Shown here piece after piece: positions 10,067 through 18,010 of a DNA stretch of 64,000 nt. The stretch is taken from contig NZ_CP092183.1 in the NCBI RefSeq assembly GCF_023499255.1, positions 6,072,501-6,136,500 of the forward strand. Direction: 5' to 3'. This stretch comes from Couchioplanes caeruleus (GTDB lineage: Bacteria > Actinomycetota > Actinomycetes > Mycobacteriales > Micromonosporaceae). The translations under genes and the position numbers were made by a program. Below the pieces are notes generated by a model that was not told where the DNA came from, searched no databases, and saw only the letters and a list, made by a program, of their open reading frames with translations. The stretch's first letter is position 1. Each line of letters begins with the position of its first letter.

Positions 10067-10860
10067 AGTCACGCGAGATCCTGCCGCGCCTGGTGCGCCG
10101 CTTCGGGCTGCTGCTCCTGCTGACCGTCATCGGCGGTGCGGCCGGGGCGGCGTACGCGGCACTGAAGACCCCGGCCTACACGGCCAAGGCGTACGTGGTG
10201 GCGGTCGGAACGCCCGGCGACTCCGTGGCCGCGCTGAACTTCGCGCAGGCGTACGGCCGGATCGCGACCAGCGGGCCGGTCCTCGTGCAGGCGCGGGCCC
10301 GGCTCGGCGCCGACGCGTCGGGCCTGGACCGGGTGACCGCCGCGACCTCGCCGGACGCCCCGGTCGTCGAGATCACCGCGACCGGGCCGGACGCCCGGCA
10401 CACCACCGACGTGGCGAACGCGGTGGCCGGCGCCCTCGCCGACTACGGCAGCCTGCGCAGCGCCGACACCAAGGTCGGGCTGTCGCTGCTGGCCGGCGCC
10501 ACGGTCCCGGAACGGCCGAGCTCACCACGGCCGCCGCTGGAGCTGGCCGTCGGCGCGGCCGGCGGGCTGCTGATCGGCGGCCTGGGTGTGCTGGCCGGCG
10601 TGGGCCGGGGCGCGACGGCGGTCGCCGCCGGGGAACCGGCCCGGTACGAGGCCCAGGTGGAGGAGGTGGCGGACGACACGGTGGCGGACGACGCGGTGGA
10701 CGACGCCGTGGACGTGCCCGCCGAGCGCTACCGCGGGACCGCGCTGGTGCAGCCGCCACCGAAGGAGATCACCGCGTACCGGGTGGACGAGCCGGTGCCG
10801 CCGATACCCGTGCAGCGCGTCGTCGGGCGCGCCACGGTGGCCGGGATGGAGGACGAATGA
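10063..10860 (+). CDS. Wzz-like chain-length determinant protein
   Basis: A 265-residue protein with two membrane segments: residues about 14-34 (GLLLLLTVIGGAAGAAYAAL) and about 158-180 (LAVGAAGGLLIGGLGVLAG). Between them is an extracytoplasmic loop of about 120 residues that includes PAYTAKAYVVAVG, as in Wzz/CapA-type polysaccharide co-polymerases. The Pro-rich SSPRPPLEL before the second helix fits the family. The C-terminal tail is cytoplasmic and acidic (ADDTVADDAVDDAVD), and no Walker motifs or tyrosine cluster of a BY-kinase are present. It probably sets polymer length together with the Wzy-like protein. GTG start at a GTGA overlap. Confidence 0.8.
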   Translation: MKSREILPRLVRRFGLLLLLTVIGGAAGAAYAALKTPAYTAKAYVVAVGTPGDSVAALNFAQAYGRIATSGPVLVQARARLGADASGLDRVTAATSPDAPVVEITATGPDARHTTDVANAVAGALADYGSLRSADTKVGLSLLAGATVPERPSSPRPPLELAVGAAGGLLIGGLGVLAGVGRGATAVAAGEPARYEAQVEEVADDTVADDAVDDAVDVPAERYRGTALVQPPPKEITAYRVDEPVPPIPVQRVVGRATVAGMEDE

Positions 10861-12080
10861 TCGCCATCGGCGAGGACCTGTGGACCGCGGAGACCCGGCG
10901 CGGCGACGACGCGCTGGCCGGGCTGCGCGACGACTGGGAGGACCTGTACGCCCGCAGCAGCACCGCCACGCCGTTCCAGGCGTACACATGGCTCGAGTCG
11001 TGGTGGCGCTCGTACGGCACGCCGGGCACGCTGCGTGTCACCCTCGTACGCCACCAGGGCCGCCTCGTCGCGGCCGCGCCGTTCATGCTGACCCGCCCCC
11101 GGGGCGCCGCGGTGCTGACGCCGCTCGGCGGCGCGCTGGCCGACTTCACCGACGTGCTGGTCGCCGACGACACCGTCCGTCCCGCGACGCGGATCCTCGC
11201 CCGGGCGCTGCTGCTCGATCCCGGCTGGGACGCCGTGGACCTGCCCGAGTCCCGGCCCGGCCCGGCCGGCGCCACCCTCTGGCAGACCTGGTCCGGGCGC
11301 AAGTGGCGGATGCCGGCCTCGCTCTGCTTCGAGGTGCCGGCCATGCCGATGGAGGATCTCGTCCGGGCGCTGCCGCCCAAGACGCGCAAGACCGTCCGGC
11401 GCCGGCTCAACCAGCTGACGCGTACCGATGTGGACGTGCGCGAGGTGACCCCCGGGCGGGCCGCGCCGGCCGTCGCCGAGCTGCTGCGCCTGCACGAGCG
11501 GCAGTGGCGCGGCCGGGGGATCAACGAGCACCACCTCAGCCCGCGGTTCGCCGCCCACCTCACCCGGTCGGTCACCGGCATGCTCGCCCGCGGCCAGGCC
11601 GCCCTGTACGAGTACCGCCTCGACGGGCGGCTGATGTGCTCGTCGCTGATGCTCATCGGGCGCGACCTCGTCGGCGGCTACCTCTACGGCGCCGACCCGG
11701 AGCTGCGCGACCGCGTGGACGTCAGCACGATGCTGATGAACGACACCCTCCCGCTCGCGCACCGGTTGGGGCTGCCGGCGATGAGCATGCTGCGCGGCGA
11801 CGAGCCGTACAAGCTGCGCTGGCAGCCCCGGCTCGCGCGCAACGAGCGGATGGTGCTGGGCCGGCCCGGGAGCGTGCGCGCCATGGCGTACGGGCTGCGC
11901 GTCCGGTCGGTGCGCGCGGCGGTGCAGACGGCCAAGGAGCACGCGCCGTGGCTGCGTACGGTCCGCGACCGGCTCCGGCACGGCGGCGAAGGCGCCGGGC
12001 TCGCGAGCGGCGGGACCGCCGGCGGCGAAGGCGCCGGGCTCGCGAGCGGCGGGGACGTCGGCGCCGGGGAGGCGCGGTGA
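10857..12080 (+). CDS. GNAT/FemAB-like acyl- or aminoacyl-transferase of the EPS operon
   Basis: A 407-residue protein with the double GNAT fold seen in BioF2-like/FemAB-like transferases. Visible motifs are FQAYTWLESWWRSYG in the N-terminal half, a basic stretch PPKTRKTVRRRLNQL, and in the second half RLDGRLMCSSLMLIGRDLVGGYLYGADPEL. Homologues occur in many exopolysaccharide clusters, where they are thought to acylate a sugar. The C terminus carries two copies of GGEGAGLASGG encoded by an exact 33-bp repeat. ATGA overlap upstream and GTGA overlap downstream show coupled translation. The acceptor is unknown. Confidence 0.8.
   Translation: MIAIGEDLWTAETRRGDDALAGLRDDWEDLYARSSTATPFQAYTWLESWWRSYGTPGTLRVTLVRHQGRLVAAAPFMLTRPRGAAVLTPLGGALADFTDVLVADDTVRPATRILARALLLDPGWDAVDLPESRPGPAGATLWQTWSGRKWRMPASLCFEVPAMPMEDLVRALPPKTRKTVRRRLNQLTRTDVDVREVTPGRAAPAVAELLRLHERQWRGRGINEHHLSPRFAAHLTRSVTGMLARGQAALYEYRLDGRLMCSSLMLIGRDLVGGYLYGADPELRDRVDVSTMLMNDTLPLAHRLGLPAMSMLRGDEPYKLRWQPRLARNERMVLGRPGSVRAMAYGLRVRSVRAAVQTAKEHAPWLRTVRDRLRHGGEGAGLASGGTAGGEGAGLASGGDVGAGEAR
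11982..12053 (+). repeat. Exact 33-bp tandem direct repeat
   Basis: Copies at 11982-12014 and 12021-12053 are identical, separated by ACCGCC (unit length 39 bp). The repeat keeps the reading frame and encodes GGEGAGLASGG twice at the C terminus of the GNAT-like protein. Confidence 0.95.
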
Positions 12081-13180
12081 GCCCGGCGGTGCTGCACGTG
12101 GCCCAGCCGCGCGACGGCGGCGTCGCACACTACGTCGCCGCCGCCTGCCGCGACCAGATGGCCCGGGGCTGGCGGGTCGCGGTCGCCTGCCCGGACGGCG
12201 GCCGGCTCGCCGCCGACCTCGCCGCGGCCGGCGTCCCGCGGCTGCGCTGGCCGGCCGTGCGCAGCCCCGGACCGGAGTCGCTCGGCGAGGCGCTGCGGCT
12301 GCGGGCCCTCGCCGACCGGGTCCGCCCCGACGTCATCCACCTGCACGCGAGCAAGGCCGGGCTGGCGGGCCGGCTGCGGCCGCCCCGCCGGGTGCCGATC
12401 CTCTTCCAGCCGCACGGCTGGTCCTGGCTGGCCACCGCGGGACCGGTACGCGCCGCCAGCCTGGCCTGGGAACGCGCCGCCGCCCGCTGGACCGACCTGC
12501 TGCTCTGCGTCGGCCACGGCGAGGCCGAGCAGGGCCGCTCGCACGGCGTCCGCGGCCGGTACGCCGTCGTGCACAACGGCGTGGACCTCGACCACTTCGC
12601 CCCCGCCGGTGACGTCGCGCGCACCGCCGCCCGGGACCGGCTCGGGCTGCCCGGCCGGGCCCCGCTCGCCGTCTGCGTCGGGCGGCTGACCCGGCAGAAG
12701 GGCCAGGACGTGCTGCTCGCCGCGTGGCCGCTGATCCGGCGCTCCTGCCCGGACGCCCGGCTCGCGCTCGTCGGCAACGGCGACCAGGTGGCTGCCCTGC
12801 GCGCCGTCGCGGGCCCCGGCGTGACCTTCGCGGGCGCGGTGGACGACGTCCGTGACTGGCTGGCGGCGGCCGACGTGGTGGCGCTGCCGTCGCGGTGGGA
12901 AGGGCTGTCGCTGACCGTGCTGGAGGCCCTCGCCACCGGACGCAGCGTCGTGGTCAGCGACGTGCCCGGCCTCGGCGACGTCGTCACGCCCGGCGTCGGC
13001 GAGCGGGTGCCGCCCGATGACCCGTCCGCGCTCGCGGAGGCGGTCGCCCGACGGCTGACCTGCGGCGCCCTGGCCCGCGTGGAAGGTGAGGCCGCCGCCT
13101 GCCACGCGGCCGCCTTCGACTCGCGGCTGACCTTCGAGCGGCTGGCAGTCCGTACGGCCGCGCTCGCGAACGACCGGTAG
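12077..13180 (+). CDS. GT4-family glycosyltransferase
   Basis: A 367-residue GT-B glycosyltransferase. The N-terminal domain has HVAQPRDGGVAHYV and DVIHLHASKAGLAG. The donor domain has VCVGRLTRQKGQDVLLAAW, LALVGNGDQ and the E-x7-E-type motif in PSRWEGLSLTVLEALATG. It is the second sugar-adding enzyme of the operon, so the repeat unit probably holds at least three sugars including the primed one. The GTG at 12077 forms a GTGA overlap with the upstream gene. The P450 gene follows after 8 nt. Confidence 0.88.
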   Translation: MSPAVLHVAQPRDGGVAHYVAAACRDQMARGWRVAVACPDGGRLAADLAAAGVPRLRWPAVRSPGPESLGEALRLRALADRVRPDVIHLHASKAGLAGRLRPPRRVPILFQPHGWSWLATAGPVRAASLAWERAAARWTDLLLCVGHGEAEQGRSHGVRGRYAVVHNGVDLDHFAPAGDVARTAARDRLGLPGRAPLAVCVGRLTRQKGQDVLLAAWPLIRRSCPDARLALVGNGDQVAALRAVAGPGVTFAGAVDDVRDWLAAADVVALPSRWEGLSLTVLEALATGRSVVVSDVPGLGDVVTPGVGERVPPDDPSALAEAVARRLTCGALARVEGEAAACHAAAFDSRLTFERLAVRTAALANDR

Positions 13181-13188
13181 GAGGCGGA

Positions 13189-14376
13189 ATGGTGCTCCAG
13201 CAGGTGACCCCGGACCTGGCCGACCCGGCGTTCTGGCGGCTCCCGCCGGAGCAGCGGCTGGCGGCGTACCGGGTGCTGCGCGGGCTCGGCGCCCCGGCCC
13301 GCGGCGGCGACGGCTCGTACGTGCTGGCGCGGCACCGCGACGTCGTCGAGGCGAGCCGCCGGCCCGACGTGTTCCTCAGCGGGCCCGGCGTCACCACGCC
13401 CCGCCCGCCGGCCTGGGTCCGTACGGTCTTCGGCGACTCGATGGTCAACATGGACGATCCGCGGCACGCCCGGCTGCGCGGCGTCGTCTCCCGGGCGTTC
13501 ACGCCGCGGGTACTGGCGCGGATCTCCGCGGACGTGGACCGCATCGCCCGCGGCATCGTGGCCGACGTCGTCGCCGGGCGGCCTACCGAGTTCGTCGCGG
13601 CGGTCGCGACCCGGATGCCCTTCGAGGTCATCTGCACGATGATGGGGGTGCCGGACGCGTACCGGCACGAGCTGCTGGCCGAGATCGGGCGGGCCACCGA
13701 GGGGACGACCGTACGGCGGGGGCTGCGCGTGCCGGGCCGGGGGCTGCGCGCCCTGGCCCGCATGCACCGCGTGATCGCCCGGGTGGCCCGGGAGCGGCGT
13801 CGCGAGCCCACCGACGACCTCATCTCCGCGCTCGCCGCCGCCGACCTCACCGGCCGCGAGCTGGGCGCGTTCTTCTCGCTGCTGATGGTGGCCGGCGTGG
13901 AGACCACCCGCAACGCCGTCGCGCACGGCCTGCACCTGCTCAGCGAGAACCCGGACCAGCGGGAGCTGCTCGCCGGCGACGTCGGCCGGTACGCGCCCGG
14001 CTTCGTCGACGAGGTCGTGCGGCACTCGTCGCCGATCGTGCAGTTCCGCCGGACCCTCGCCCGCGACCACGAGCTGGGCGGGCGGCTGCTGCCCGCGGGC
14101 GCCGACGTGGTGCTCTGCTACGCCTCGGCCAACCGGGACGAGAGCGTCTTCGCCGACCCGGACCGCTTCGACCTGACCCGCCACCCGAACCCGCACGTCG
14201 GCTTCGGCGGCGGCGGCCCGCACTTCTGCCTCGGCACCGCGCTCGCCCGCCAGGAGATGACCGCGCTGTTCCGCGAGCTCCTCACGCGCCTTCCCGACAT
14301 CCGGTCGGTGGGCGAGCCGGTGCTCGTGCCGTCCAGCTTCGACAACCGCGTGGGACGGCTGTCGTTCACGTACTGA
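13189..14376 (+). CDS. Cytochrome P450
   Basis: A 395-residue bacterial class I P450. The I-helix oxygen-activating motif is AGVETT (about 235-240), with Glu in place of the commoner Asp. The ExxR motif is present as EVVR, and the heme loop is FGGGGPHFCLG with Cys347 as thiolate ligand. Motifs MDDPRHARLRGVVSRAF and FRRTLARDHELGG are typical of soluble actinobacterial P450s, including steroid- and lipid-hydroxylating groups. A strong GGAGG lies 6 nt before the ATG. No ferredoxin or reductase gene is adjacent. Its place inside a polysaccharide operon suggests a tailoring oxidation of a lipid carrier or substituent, which is inference only. Confidence 0.92.
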   Translation: MVLQQVTPDLADPAFWRLPPEQRLAAYRVLRGLGAPARGGDGSYVLARHRDVVEASRRPDVFLSGPGVTTPRPPAWVRTVFGDSMVNMDDPRHARLRGVVSRAFTPRVLARISADVDRIARGIVADVVAGRPTEFVAAVATRMPFEVICTMMGVPDAYRHELLAEIGRATEGTTVRRGLRVPGRGLRALARMHRVIARVARERRREPTDDLISALAAADLTGRELGAFFSLLMVAGVETTRNAVAHGLHLLSENPDQRELLAGDVGRYAPGFVDEVVRHSSPIVQFRRTLARDHELGGRLLPAGADVVLCYASANRDESVFADPDRFDLTRHPNPHVGFGGGGPHFCLGTALARQEMTALFRELLTRLPDIRSVGEPVLVPSSFDNRVGRLSFTY

Positions 14377-14387
14377 AGGGACGCCCC

Positions 14388-15197
14388 GTGATCCGCCGCG
14401 CCGTCTGCCTGCTGCTCTGCCTGCTGGCCGCAGCGGCCTGCACCACGCCGGGCCGAGCCGGGCCACGGGTGAGCGCGCCGGCGCCCGCGCCCGCCCTGCC
14501 CGACGGCCACAAGGGCGGCTGGACGCTGGCGTTCCACGACGAGTTCGACGGCGACCGGCTGGACCCGGCGCGGTGGGCCGACCACTCCAGCGCCGAACCG
14601 GACGAGGGCCGCGGCAACCTGGGCAACCAGCAGCTCGAGTGGAACCGGGCCGCCAACTGCCGGGTCGGCGGCGGCGAACTGGTGATGACGGCACGCCGGG
14701 AGACCGTCACGTCACCGTCGAGCGGGCAGCGCTACGACTGGACGTCGTGCCTGATCACGAGCACACCCGCGTACGCGTTCCAGTACGGCTATCTGGAGGA
14801 ACGGGCGATCCTGCCCGCGGCGCGCGGCTTCTGGCCCGCGTTCTGGACGTGGCAGGCGCGCGGCGTCGACCGGCACACCGAGACCGACGCGTACGAGTTC
14901 TACTCCGACAACCATCGGCGGCTCTACGGCACCCAGTTCTCCGGCGCGCGCGGGCGCTGCGAGTGGCGGCCGGCGTTCGATCCGACCGCGGGCTGGCACA
15001 CGTACGGCGTCGCCGTCGAACCGTCCGGCACCACCTGGTACGCCGACGGCAAGCGTGTCTGCCGCAGCGACGCCACCTCGGACGCGCTGACGGCGATCAT
15101 CTCGAACCTGGCCGTCTACTCGCGGATCCCGCCGGAGCCAGCGACGACCGGCGCCGTCAAGCGGGTCGACTACATCAGGGCGTGGACCGCGTCGTGA
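14388..15197 (+). CDS. GH16 family glycanase, probable lipoprotein
   Basis: A 269-residue exported protein. It opens with a short basic start, a hydrophobic stretch and LLAAAAC, a plausible lipobox with Cys19. The GH16 fold is marked by LAFHDEFDGDRLDPARW, GNLGNQQLEW, GFWPAFWTWQ and the catalytic motif E-T-D-A-Y-E (Glu165 nucleophile, Asp167, Glu170 acid/base), the E-x-D-x-x-E form of laminarinase-like enzymes. It should cut or trim a beta-glucan-like polymer, probably the exopolysaccharide made by this operon, at the cell surface. GTG start, GAAGGGA upstream, 11 nt after the P450 stop. The 3' end overlaps the convergent VanZ-like gene by 23 bp. Confidence 0.88.
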   Translation: MIRRAVCLLLCLLAAAACTTPGRAGPRVSAPAPAPALPDGHKGGWTLAFHDEFDGDRLDPARWADHSSAEPDEGRGNLGNQQLEWNRAANCRVGGGELVMTARRETVTSPSSGQRYDWTSCLITSTPAYAFQYGYLEERAILPAARGFWPAFWTWQARGVDRHTETDAYEFYSDNHRRLYGTQFSGARGRCEWRPAFDPTAGWHTYGVAVEPSGTTWYADGKRVCRSDATSDALTAIISNLAVYSRIPPEPATTGAVKRVDYIRAWTAS

Positions 15198-15636
15198 CGG
15201 CCGCCCGCCCGGCCCGGTCCCGCCGTACGACCGCCCGCAGCAGCAGCACGCCGGCCACTCCCCCGGCCGTGTTGGCGATCAGGTCGTTGACGTCGACCGT
15301 ACGGAAGCTGCCCAGCGTCAGCCACCACACCAGCTGCAGCGTCTCGATGGCGGCGCTGCACGCGAGCGACACCGCGGCGATGCGGCGCAGCGATCCGGCG
15401 GCCGGCCACAGCAGCGGCACGAGCAGGCCGAGCGGCACGAACATGACCACGTTGAGCAGGAAGCTCCACGCCTCCACCCGGAACGGCACCCAGTGCACGA
15501 CGATCCACCAGGGCAGCCCCGGCCGCGCGTCCGGCGGCCGCATCCGGACCGGCACGACGGTCACGGCCGCGACGCTCACCGCGTACAGGAGGAGGATCGA
15601 CGCCGTGACCACCCGCCGCCGCGGGCCGAATCTCAT
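15175..15636 (-). CDS. VanZ-like membrane protein
   Basis: A 153-residue protein with four hydrophobic segments and the VanZ-family features: a first helix, WSFLLNVVMFVPLGLLVPLLW, IETLQLVWWLTLGSFRTVDVND and a final NTAGGVAGVLLLR. The E-x-x-Q and D-x-N-D residues are conserved in the family. VanZ confers low-level teicoplanin resistance in enterococci, but most homologues in actinomycetes have unknown roles at the cell envelope. It lies opposite the GH16 gene with overlapping 3' ends. Confidence 0.85.
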   Translation of the reverse strand: MRFGPRRRVVTASILLLYAVSVAAVTVVPVRMRPPDARPGLPWWIVVHWVPFRVEAWSFLLNVVMFVPLGLLVPLLWPAAGSLRRIAAVSLACSAAIETLQLVWWLTLGSFRTVDVNDLIANTAGGVAGVLLLRAVVRRDRAGRAAVTTRSTP

Positions 15637-15664
15637 GCCTGAACTGTAGGCGGATCCTCGCGGG

Positions 15665-16270
15665 TCAGCGCAGCCAGCCGTCCTTGCGGACGATGCGGAT
15701 CGCGTCGAGCCGGTTGCGGGCGCCGGTCTTGTAGATCACCGAGGACAGGTAGTTGCGCACCGTCCCGCCGGACAGATAGAGCCGCTTCGCGATGTCGTCG
15801 ACCGAGTCGCCCTCCGCCGCCAGACCCAGCACCTCGAGCTCGCGGGTGCTCAGGCCCCGTTCGGTGTTGAGCGACGCCGCCTGCAGCCGCGGGTGCACGA
15901 TCCGCTCACCGGCCGCCAGCCGCCGCACCGAATCCGCCAGGTACGCCGCCGAGGCCTCCTTGAGCAGGAAGCTCACCTCACCGCCGCGGCGGCGGGGCGG
16001 CAGCATCCCGGGCTTGGTCGGGTCGCAGAGGACGAGGACCGAGCACGACGGGACCCGCGCGCGCAGCTCCGCGGCGGCCGGCAGGACCTGGCTGACCATG
16101 AGCTCGGTGTCGATGACGACCACGTGCGGCGTGAAGGGCACGGCCCGGGCGGCCACGTCGTGGTCCATCGGCAACGTGCCGACCACCTCGATGTCCGGCT
16201 GGGCACTCAGCAGAACCCGTACCTGGATGCCGAAATACCCGCCGTCGCGCACCACCAGAACCCGGATCAT
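15665..16270 (-). CDS. LuxR-type (NarL/FixJ) response regulator
   Basis: A 201-residue regulator. The receiver domain spans about 1-120 with the phospho-acceptor at Asp54 (HVVVIDTEL) and a lysine in FLLKEAS. The first acidic pocket is degenerate: positions 8-9 are Arg-Asp rather than two acids. The C-terminal LuxR helix-turn-helix is clear: LSTRELEVLGLAAEGDSVDD, KRLYLSGGTVRNYLSS, and RNRLDAIR. The HTH is of the DesR-like class. GAGGAGG lies 5 nt before the ATG. No kinase gene is adjacent. Phosphorylation may be weak or replaced by another control. Confidence 0.87.
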   Translation of the reverse strand: MIRVLVVRDGGYFGIQVRVLLSAQPDIEVVGTLPMDHDVAARAVPFTPHVVVIDTELMVSQVLPAAAELRARVPSCSVLVLCDPTKPGMLPPRRRGGEVSFLLKEASAAYLADSVRRLAAGERIVHPRLQAASLNTERGLSTRELEVLGLAAEGDSVDDIAKRLYLSGGTVRNYLSSVIYKTGARNRLDAIRIVRKDGWLR

Positions 16271-16605
16271 CGTGCCTCCTCACCGGCAGCGTCCGATTCC
16301 GACGGTAGTCCTCCGCGGCCTCTCCCGCATGGGGCCGGACACCATTCCGACAGGTGTTCCTACGCCCGTCAAACGATGTCCTTCGTCGTCGTTCGCACTG
16401 CTCAGAGTGCCCGTTGCCAAGCGCGAGGCGATGAGTCGACGGCTCCCGCGAAGATCGACAGGCGTCAGCGGTCGTGACAATTGTGTCCGATCGGCCGAAT
16501 AACGTCCGACATTGCGACGGGGCCGCCTCGCCAATCGTTTCGTCCTTTGCGGACAGCGACCCTCTGGACGAAACAACGAAGACCTATTCGCGGCGCAAAT
16601 GGCGG
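16271..16605. other. Intergenic region upstream of the LuxR-type regulator
   Basis: About 335 bp without a gene, less GC-rich than its surroundings. It should contain the minus-strand promoter of the response regulator, though no clear hexamers were fixed. A perfect 9-bp inverted repeat, GTTTCGTCC (16537-16545) and GGACGAAAC (16566-16574), lies about 30 nt after the nuclease-like gene ending at 16606 and could be its terminator. Confidence 0.45.
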
Positions 16606-17850
16606 TTAGTGGCCGAACAGGACGGTACGCCCTTGCTTGACCTGTCCGGCGGTGTAGGCCACCTGGTCGATCGGCGCGCCGAGCGCGTCCACCAGCGTGA
16701 GGGTGCCGCCGGCGTTGCCCAGCCGCAGCGACCCCGCCGCCACCTGCACGACATCGCCCGCCGCCAGCGTGCCGTCGAGGGCACGGCTGCCGCCGGAGCG
16801 GTCCCGCAGCGTCCAGCCGGCCAGGTCGACGGCCGCCGCGGTGGCGTTGAGCAGGGTCAGCCGTTCCCGGCCCGGATCCGGCCCGGCCGGGTCCGGCAGC
16901 GCGGCCACGATCACCACGTCCCCCGCCGCGGGCGCCGACGGGCGGGTGGACGCCGTCGGCGGGTCGGGCATGATCACGAAGTCCTCCGGCCACGCCGTCA
17001 GCTGCACCGTGGTGCCGCGCGCCACGACCACGTCGTGCAGGTTGCCCGTCTCCAGGCGATCGAGCAGGAACACCGCGTCGTCGCGGTTGACCGGATCCGA
17101 TCGCAGCCACGCGTCGAACCCGTCGAGGTTCGCCGCGCCGGTGGCCAGGTACGGCACGAGCCGGCGGAACAGCTTCGGCCAGCACACCAGCGACCGCAGG
17201 GCCGCCGCGCCGGTGACGACGGCCGGTCCGTCCGGGTCGGCGGTCGAGCGCGGCCAGATTCCCGCCGCGTCGGCCCGCGCCTTGCGCGACACCCCGGCGA
17301 GATGCGTACGCAGGGACGCCGGCAGCGTCGAGTAGAACGCCGGATACACCAGCCCCGCCGCGAGCAGGCGCGCGTTGAGCGACCGGTCGGCCAGCGCGTC
17401 GTCGAGGAACACGGTGCCGCCGTCCGGCCCGTCCGGCTCACCCGGGAAGACGAAACCGATCAGGCGGCCGTTCGCGTCGACGCCGTTGGACAGCACGTGC
17501 CCGCGTACGGCGTCCCGGTCCGCGGCGCGCACCTTGTTGGGCAGATCGTCGAAGAACTGCAGCCCGGTGAAGCCGAGCAGCCGCAGCAGCTCGTCGCGCG
17601 CCGCGTTCGCCCCGGCGAGCTCCTGGTGCGTCTCGGCGAAGTGCGTCTCCAGCGCGTCGATGGCCTCCAGGCGTACGGAGACCCCCCGAGCGGTCAGGTC
17701 CGGCGGGGTGCCCGAGGGGCGGGCCAGCCGCTCCACCAGTCCCGGCGAGTCCGGCCGGAACTTGACCGTGTCCCCGTCCGGCTCCGGTCCCTGACGCGGC
17801 AGATCCGCGTACCGGACGACGAACTCTCCCCGCAGCACCGTGTACGTCAT
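16606..17850 (-). CDS. SNase-like nuclease domain fused to a lamin-tail domain
   Basis: A 414-residue protein. The N-terminal half resembles staphylococcal nuclease: DGDTV (Asp27), VRLEAIDALE (Arg60, Asp65, Glu68, matching the R-x4-D-x2-E active-site spacing) and NGRLIGFVF with the second conserved Arg. An insert of about 50 residues sits between these blocks. The C-terminal part, from about residue 310, is a lamin-tail/LTD-like beta-sandwich: ERLTLLNATAAAVDLAGWTL, then beta strands ending VAYTAGQVKQGRTVLFG. No signal peptide is seen, which is unusual for this type of nuclease. The catalytic residues look intact, so nucleic acid cleavage is likely but not shown. The lamin-tail domain may bind DNA or the envelope. 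Confidence 0.72.
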   Translation of the reverse strand: MTYTVLRGEFVVRYADLPRQGPEPDGDTVKFRPDSPGLVERLARPSGTPPDLTARGVSVRLEAIDALETHFAETHQELAGANAARDELLRLLGFTGLQFFDDLPNKVRAADRDAVRGHVLSNGVDANGRLIGFVFPGEPDGPDGGTVFLDDALADRSLNARLLAAGLVYPAFYSTLPASLRTHLAGVSRKARADAAGIWPRSTADPDGPAVVTGAAALRSLVCWPKLFRRLVPYLATGAANLDGFDAWLRSDPVNRDDAVFLLDRLETGNLHDVVVARGTTVQLTAWPEDFVIMPDPPTASTRPSAPAAGDVVIVAALPDPAGPDPGRERLTLLNATAAAVDLAGWTLRDRSGGSRALDGTLAAGDVVQVAAGSLRLGNAGGTLTLVDALGAPIDQVAYTAGQVKQGRTVLFGH

Positions 17851-18010
17851 GACGCCCTCCCGCCCGAACGCTAAGCCCCGGGCCGCCTCACCAGGGCTGA
17901 TACGTCGGGTACCCGTCGCCCGGCCGCATCCTTCCCCACCGCCGCGGCGACGAGGTGACCGCGATGCCGCGGGGGTGGCGCCGGCCGATCGTTGCGGGCA
18001 GCATGGCCAC

